Part shown: piece after piece, positions 58,463-64,000 of the stretch
How the letters are laid out: each line of letters starts with the position of its first letter
How positions within the stretch are numbered: position 1 is the first letter of the stretch
Assembly (NCBI GenBank): GCA_963828705.1
Contig: CAWHGA010000038.1
Coordinates: 124,001 to 188,000 of the forward strand
Direction of reading: 5' to 3'
Source: CAWDJT01 sp963828705
GTDB lineage: Bacteria > Desulfobacterota > Syntrophobacteria > Syntrophobacterales > Syntrophobacteraceae
DNA length: 64,000 nucleotides
Translations under genes and position numbers: made by a program
The notes under the pieces: model-generated
Databases searched by the model: none
Seen by the model: only the letters and a program-made list of their open reading frames with translations
Told to the model about the DNA's origin: nothing

Positions 58463-61400
58463 ATGGCGTTGACCAAAGCATCGTGGAAAGCGGAGCAGAC
58501 CCTAGCGGTCCTGAAGGATGTCATCCTCACGTCCGAGCCGGCGGGGACCGCCTGGCAGGTGCTCGAAGAACAGGCTACGGCTCCATCGATGGCGGGTATC
58601 GAGGGTCGCTTCTATCGCCTGGTGACGGTTGAATCCCTCGGTTCCGGTTTTGTGCTGGGCTTGCTGGGAGCTCATTATGAACAGGACTGCCTTCAACGCT
58701 CCTGGCCCAGTCCCATTGGTGCTCTGCTCGAAGGCGAACGGACCCGCGGCCGCTTCCATCTGCTGGCGCTGCGAACCGGGGACTCGGCCCAGTCCCTGTA
58801 TCCCCTCGCTACACTGCTGGAAGACCACCTCGGCGACTACCATGTGATGGCGATACGTTTCCAGGAAAACCTTGGATTCTGGGCGTTGTTAACCATGGCA
58901 TCCCAGCTCCTGGTGGAATCGACCAAGGATCCATCACGGTGGGATGATCACGGCGATTTCCAGATGTTGGGGGCCCCTTCGGTGGTGCAGCGTCACAGCA
59001 CCGAGCGGCTCAGCAAGCATATTTCCCAACGGGTGCTCCACGATTCACGACTGTGCAATCATTGTTTGCGGTGCGTCACCGCTTGCAGCGAGATGCGGGC
59101 TCTGGTGAGCGAGCAGGGTGCCAGGCTACTCGGCCCCAGCGAGGATTACTGCACCAACTGCCGCCTTTGTCAGAAACGCTGTGCACTCCTGCAGTCGAGG
59201 CCCAAAGATGAGCTGGCGCTCGATCCAGGAGCCGCGCTGGCCTATCCACGAAGGCGGACGCGGGGTTCATCTTTACGGCACAGTGGCGGCCTGTTTCAAG
59301 ACGGCCCTAGAATCCTTGCTGGAGGCTGGTCCGTCATGGTTTCCCTATGATCTTCGAGTGCACTTGGCCGTTCCAGATGCTCAAAGGGTTTCTCATCCGG
59401 TTGATCAACAATGGGAATTGAGTGGGCGCTGGGTCCCGGAAGCACCCGAGGCCATCACTGAAACCGGCCTGATCGATCGTCACCCCTTGGCTGGTGTGGG
59501 TCCAGAAACTAACTTCCCTCTGGAGAATCTCTCTCCCGCGATTTTGCGGGAAAATGACGTGCACTCGAGATCGGATGCTCCTGTCCAGACCAACATGTCT
59601 CAGGCTAACCCCCTCCTGGTGACCCACCGCAACGGCAGAGATCCCGATGCGGTCACGACCGTGATTCGTTCCCGATTGCGGGTGGCGCTGGTGTTGCAGA
59701 CGGCATCGGGGGCCATCGAGTGTGACCTGATGCACGCGGCTTTGGGGTTAGGCATGGCAGTGACCGCGGTGACGGATTGGGAGTCCAGCGGGGCTGCAGC
59801 CGGCCTGCTGGCAGGCAATGAAGCCGGGCGGCGGTTGTACGAAACCGGCCACTTCCGTCAGGAATCCTTGATGGAGCTTTGGGAAGGTGGTGCCGTGGAC
59901 CTGTTTGTCGCGCCATACGCCCACCGGGTGCCGCTCCGTCTGCAGCAGCGCATCCTGGAAGAAACCGGCCGTCAGGTGCAAGTGCTTGCTCCGCAGATTC
60001 GCCAGGCGCTGCCGGTTACTCAGAGTCCCCTTTTGGCGAAGTTCAATGAAAGTCTACTGGCTGTCTTCGGAAAGCATCCAGAGCTGCTTGAGACCGAAGC
60101 TCAGTTTGCCCGTGAGTTGCTCCAGGACATTCCCCGCAACCATGCCTTGCTCCATGCCCGCTATCGCAACATGGCGGTGGCAAGTGGTCACACCGCCTGC
60201 CCAACCTGCGCCGAAGTCCAAGTGCTGTCAATTCCGGCCTACATGGCCATCGCTATGAGCCTGGCGCGCGGCGAGGTCCCCCAGGTGTGCCTCACCATGG
60301 AAACCGGCTGCATGTCGGAAACTCTCAACAAGACCAACGAGGTGGCCCAGAAGATTCCGGGCGGTCGCACGGTTTTCGGTGGCGGGTTCGCCTTCGGTGA
60401 GGCCATGAGCATGGCTCAGGACCGTTCCATACGTCTGGGTCATCTCCCGAAGGGGCGGCGCTACGTGGTCAGTCAAGGCGGCGACGGTGGCGCCGTCATC
60501 GGCCTCCCCGCCTGGCTCAACGCACTGCGCCAACAGGCTTGCCTGATCCGTGGGCGGCATCCCAACGTCCTCCATTTCATCAACATCACCGACACCCAGG
60601 TGTATTCCAATACCGGTGGCGAAAGTTCCGCCACTTCGCTCCTGGGGATGGGCACTCTGACCACGCCCATCGGTAAGTTCCTGATGGGCAACCAGAACGT
60701 GCAGTGGAATCTGATCAACCTGGCGGCGGAATTCCCCGGCATCCTGGTGGGGACTGGGCACAGTGCCGACCGCATCGCCATGCAGCAGTTCTGGCACCTG
60801 GCCGATCAGCTGGGGCAGTCCGGCATCCGCTGGGATGTCACTCCCTGTCCGGAAACGGGCAAATTTTTTGGTGAAGACCCCGATGATCTGGCTGAAGTGA
60901 TGGCTCACGCCGGGATGCTTCCCGAAGTGCTGTTTGTGGGGCGTTTTCGCAAGCGGATCGGGCCGTATCATCCGGATGATCGGGGCAAACCCTTTGACCA
61001 ATGGCGCCGCACCCCCAAACCGGTCCTCTACTGGCTGGAACGGGACCCACGGTATCGGGCCCTGCTGCAGCGCCACCCCCAAACCGGCCAGGCAGGACCG
61101 CGAAATTTGGTGGCTACCTTCCTCATGACGCAACTGGAAAGCCACCGGGACCAGATGAACTGGCAGATCGATTTGGAAACCCGCCTGGTGCTCAAGTCCG
61201 AGCAACGGGTGCGGGAGTTTCTCGATGAAATCAGGGCATCCTGGCAGCACTATCGGTACCACCTGGAACGCTTCCGCTATGCTGTGCTGTTCAACGGCAA
61301 GGGGGAGTGGAAACCGCAGTTGGCGGTCAGCCTCGAACACGAAATGGTACGGCGCATCCTCGGTGGGGATGACCTGCAGCGCTATGCTATGGCTCGCGAT

Positions 61401-61553
61401 CAGCTGCTGAAAGATCAGCAATCCCACTTGACCGGCTATTTCCAGACGGTCGACGATCTGGAGAAGCTGTTCGGACCGGTAGCCACCGAACTGGAGCCTC
61501 AAGGTGAAGCCGCCCGTGCGCTTTTGGAAAAGGTCCGGCAGCTTGCATCATGA
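58463..61553 (+). pseudogene. 2-Oxoacid:ferredoxin oxidoreductase-like protein: N-terminal domain, two 4Fe-4S sites, TPP-binding (beta) domain; one frameshift
   Basis: The first frame has an N-terminal domain (about 1-190) I cannot place, then a ferredoxin module with two full clusters: C198, C201, C204, C208 and C230, C233, C236, C240. At about 59250 the frame changes. The rest holds the thiamine-diphosphate domain: a CPTC pair in SGHTACPTCAEVQ, GGDGGAVIGLPAWLNAL as the TPP/Mg motif, and DTQVYSNTGGESSATSLLG, which is close to pyruvate:ferredoxin oxidoreductase. Repaired length is about 1,030 residues. The product would oxidise a 2-oxoacid to acyl-CoA and reduce ferredoxin, together with the next gene. 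The substrate is unknown. Confidence 0.75.
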
Positions 61554-64000
61554 CCTGCAGCAGGAAGCGCTCAAACTGGAAAAGCACTGCTCGACGCTGC
61601 TGGAAGCTGACCCGGTCGAAGAGGAGATCTTTCCCGCTGGTGCCTCCACATCACGTGAACCAAGCGAACGGCGCCGCCGGCAACTCCGGGAACTGTTGGA
61701 CCGCATCCTGGGAGAACGTGCCCTGGCGCAATACAACGAATTGCAGCAACACCGCCTGGCACAACAGCTCAAGGAGGACTTCACCCAGACCGGCGGGATC
61801 ATCCGCGCACAGCACGCGGTGGCCAGTGTCCAGGGGCGAGCGGCTTTGCGCGCCCGGATCGGCGCCATGGGACCATTCGCCATTGGTGTGGCCAGCCTGG
61901 CCGGTGATCGCGGCATTGCCATCAATCGCATTTTCGCCAATTTCTTCACGGCCAAGGGTGCCTGGGCTGGAATGGCCTGGCAGTTTGGTTCATCCAAACG
62001 CGGCACGCCGGTGCTTTCCGCCACCTTTGTGGATGCCAGGCCGCTGCAGCGCAAGGACGCCATGTACAGCTTCCCCGTGGCGGTCCTGACCGTGACCAAC
62101 TTCGAAGAAATGAAACGCCAGCCCGACTTATTCTTTGCGCATCTTCGCCCCAGGGGGATTCTCATCATCAACCAGAACAGGCCCGCTGAAATCCTGTGGC
62201 AGGAACTGGTGGCGCAGTATCCGGCGGAGATCGGGCAGGTGGTGGTGGAATTGCGCACCGCATGGCGCGAGACTGCCGGGACTGCGCCGGGGTTGTCTTC
62301 CGGGAGTCGATCCCAGGTGGGAACCAGACGCCACCGGTGATGCCCTCGTGGCGGACATCCGGGAAGCGATCGCGCAGCGGCTCTCGGGCCGGGTGGGCGC
62401 GCGCTTGAATCTGGAACAGCAGCGCCTGGCGGACAAGATGACGGCCATGGTCTGTGCTCGCGTCATCAGCCTCGACATGGACGGAATCATCGGCGAGGTG
62501 AGCGGTTCCAGCACCGTGGTGTCTAACTTGGTGGCCGTGGGACCGATGTTTCAAGCTTTGCAGGCGATGGGCTTCGATTTTGACTGGTCGCGAGACCTCA
62601 ACCTGCTTTCCCGCGGGTTCCCCGATGCGGTGCTCAAGAATCCCAAGCTGCTGAACTATTACTACCAGGCCATGGCGCGAGCGCGGGAAGTGTCGGGACT
62701 GGGACGGACCCAGGATTCTGGACTCAAAACTCAAGACTTGGGACTCGAGATTCAAGACTCAAGTCCCAAGACCCAAGACTCAGGTCACAAGCCAGCAGAG
62801 ACGGGACTTAAGACCCAGGAACTTGGGGCAGAGGATGAGGATCCCGGGGAATACCTGATGATCATGGGAGGGACACTGGCGGGGATGGTGTTGAGCCAGG
62901 TGGCGCTTCCCGAACATCCGCTCTTTTATGTGGGTTTCCCCATCACCCCGGCCGGCAACCCTTTCTACGCCATGGCTGAGGCCTATGCCAACGGGCATCC
63001 TTACATTGTGGTGGATGAGGTCAATCCGTCGGAAAAGGTGGCCGCCGAAAAACTCATCGGCATTGCCCGCACTGGTGGTTTCCTGCCGGTTACTTTCACC
63101 GCGTCCCAAGGATGGCGGCTGTTTACTGAGATCATTCCGCAGTTTGTCGGGGCGCGTCTCGAAGGGTTGTTCCTGATCACCAAACGCGCCTTGGCAGCCC
63201 CCAATCTCAACATCGAGGAAAGCCACACGGACTTTATGAGCTTCCGCGATGACGGCGGCATTATGCTGGCGCCCAAGGGTATTCAGGAATACGTGGCAAC
63301 GCTTTACCTGGCGCGGCTGCTCACACACTTTGCAAAGCTGCCGGTGATCGTTGGCATCGGTGGGATCACCGACACCCACAAGATCGGTCTGGTCAAGGTC
63401 CCCACCGATGTGCGGGTGCGAACCTGGCTGCAGCAAACCCTGGCAGGATTCGATTTCCTCGAACACAAGATCATCAATCGCCAGGGGGATGTGCTGGTCC
63501 ACGGTCCCAGCGGCACCTCGGCGGTCTACCAGGAAACCCAGTCGGAAACCGAAAAGGCCCACCTGGCCGTGACGCGCGTCTATCGCTACGCGCTTGAGGC
63601 CGTCCATGAACTCACTGGGGTCCGGATTGACGAACTTGAGGTGCAGTGCCAGGAAGCGAGTGCAGCGGGGGGGTGCCTGGAGGCCAAGATGCCAAGGGCG
63701 GGGACCGCAGAGCAGTGGTCGACAATGCCAGCAGGGTGTGCGGATGAACCACGCTCCCCGGCGGAGACTCTGATGATCCTTCAGGGGTCGCTCTACCCCA
63801 ACGCCGTCGAAGCCCTGAGAAATCTCGAAGAAGCCGGTTGGCGCGGGATGGGTTGTCTTTCGGTGCGTTGTTTCAATCCCTTCCCGGAAGAACCACTCAG
63901 GCCTTGGCTCAACCAGGCTCAACGGTTGGTAGTGCTGGATCGGTCCAATAGTTTCGGTTCGATCCCGCCACTGGCCAGCCGCATCTTCGCCACCTGCGCC
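61504..64000 (+). pseudogene. 2-Oxoacid:ferredoxin oxidoreductase-like gamma-alpha fusion, frameshifted, runs off the right edge
   Basis: After a helical head (about 1-100) comes the gamma domain (GPFAIGVASLAGDRGIAINRIFAN, SSKRGTPVLSATFVD). Around 62265-62330 the frame changes. The next frame continues the gamma end (ATGDALVADIREAIAQRLSGRVGARLN), then a repeat-rich linker, then the alpha (PFOR domain I) part: GFPITPAGNPFYAMAEAYANG, FTASQGWRLFTEIIPQFVG, LITKRALAAPNLNIEESHTDFMSFRD. The later part (from about 63760) starts a PFOR domain II-like section that is cut by the window. A gamma-alpha order is known for 2-oxoacid oxidoreductases. The start (GTG 61504 or TTG 61543) overlaps the preceding gene. 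Confidence 0.72.
62712..62816 (+). repeat. Degenerate 7-bp tandem repeat inside the gamma-alpha fusion gene
   Basis: About fifteen consecutive 7-base units with consensus AAGACTC/GGGACTC (for example AAGACTT, GGGACTC, GAGATTC, AAGACTC, AAGTCCC). Since 3 x 7 = 21, they encode a 7-residue protein repeat (DSGLKTQ, DLGLEIQ, DSSPKTQ, DSGHKPA, ETGLKTQ) between the gamma and alpha domains. Gain or loss of one unit would shift the frame. Confidence 0.8.

Overview
The window is about 59% GC by eye and reads as chromosome of an anaerobic bacterium, most likely a member of the Desulfobacterota (former Deltaproteobacteria). The grounds are the minus-strand order rho, rpmE, DUF1385 gene, prfA, prmC, murA; the trxA-trxB-bamD block; a CooC-type nickel ATPase beside a DUF3786 protein; a 2-oxoacid:ferredoxin-oxidoreductase-like locus; dodecin; and a PAS-CheW hybrid. 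This assignment is inference from gene content. No rRNA, tRNA or transposase was recognised.

Layout. 1-3.5 kb is a defence/accessory edge: the 5' part of a type I-C-like cas3 running off the left end, then a HigB-like toxin gene, an antitoxin that joins a HigA helix-turn-helix domain to a MazE tail, mazF, a ribbon-helix-helix/RelE pair and a WYL regulator remnant. 3.5-14.2 kb holds a YchF-type GTPase, an unrecognised two-domain protein, an RNA methyltransferase, a zinc-ribbon/DUF3786/CooC/FolE2 group and a P-loop kinase followed by a decayed copy of its own 3' end. 14.3-17.3 kb looks like a fragment of a surface-polysaccharide region (glycosyltransferase, sulfotransferase stub, BKACE enzyme, hexapeptide acyltransferase). 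17.8-27.4 kb contains a Lon-like protease, KhpA, a thiamine-binding protein, a sugar isomerase, an acyltransferase, a phosphoesterase and ComEC, and most of these are frameshifted. 27.5-38.3 kb is housekeeping: cell wall, translation termination, Rho, outer-membrane assembly and thioredoxin. 38.5-58.1 kb mixes transporters, methyltransferases, exonuclease III, chemotaxis and c-di-GMP signalling, helicases, a PfkB kinase and uvrB. 58.5-64 kb is a pyruvate:ferredoxin-oxidoreductase-like system of unusual architecture that continues past the right edge.

A striking property is how many recognisable genes are broken by one or two bases: cas3, higB, ychF, the 5-6.8 kb gene, the kinase, the glycosyltransferase, lon, khpA, the thiamine-binding gene, isomerase, phosphoesterase, comEC, trxA, pfkB, uvrB and both oxidoreductase genes. 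Because trxA and uvrB are among them and the second frame always continues the family sequence, residual assembly indels are the likeliest cause for many, with true decay possible at the accessory loci. These genes are marked pseudogene with the inferred full span.

The most interesting items are the HigA-MazE chimeric antitoxin, the 7-bp tandem repeat inside the oxidoreductase gene, the architecture of that oxidoreductase, the duplicated kinase tail, and two related solitary elements resembling CRISPR repeats.
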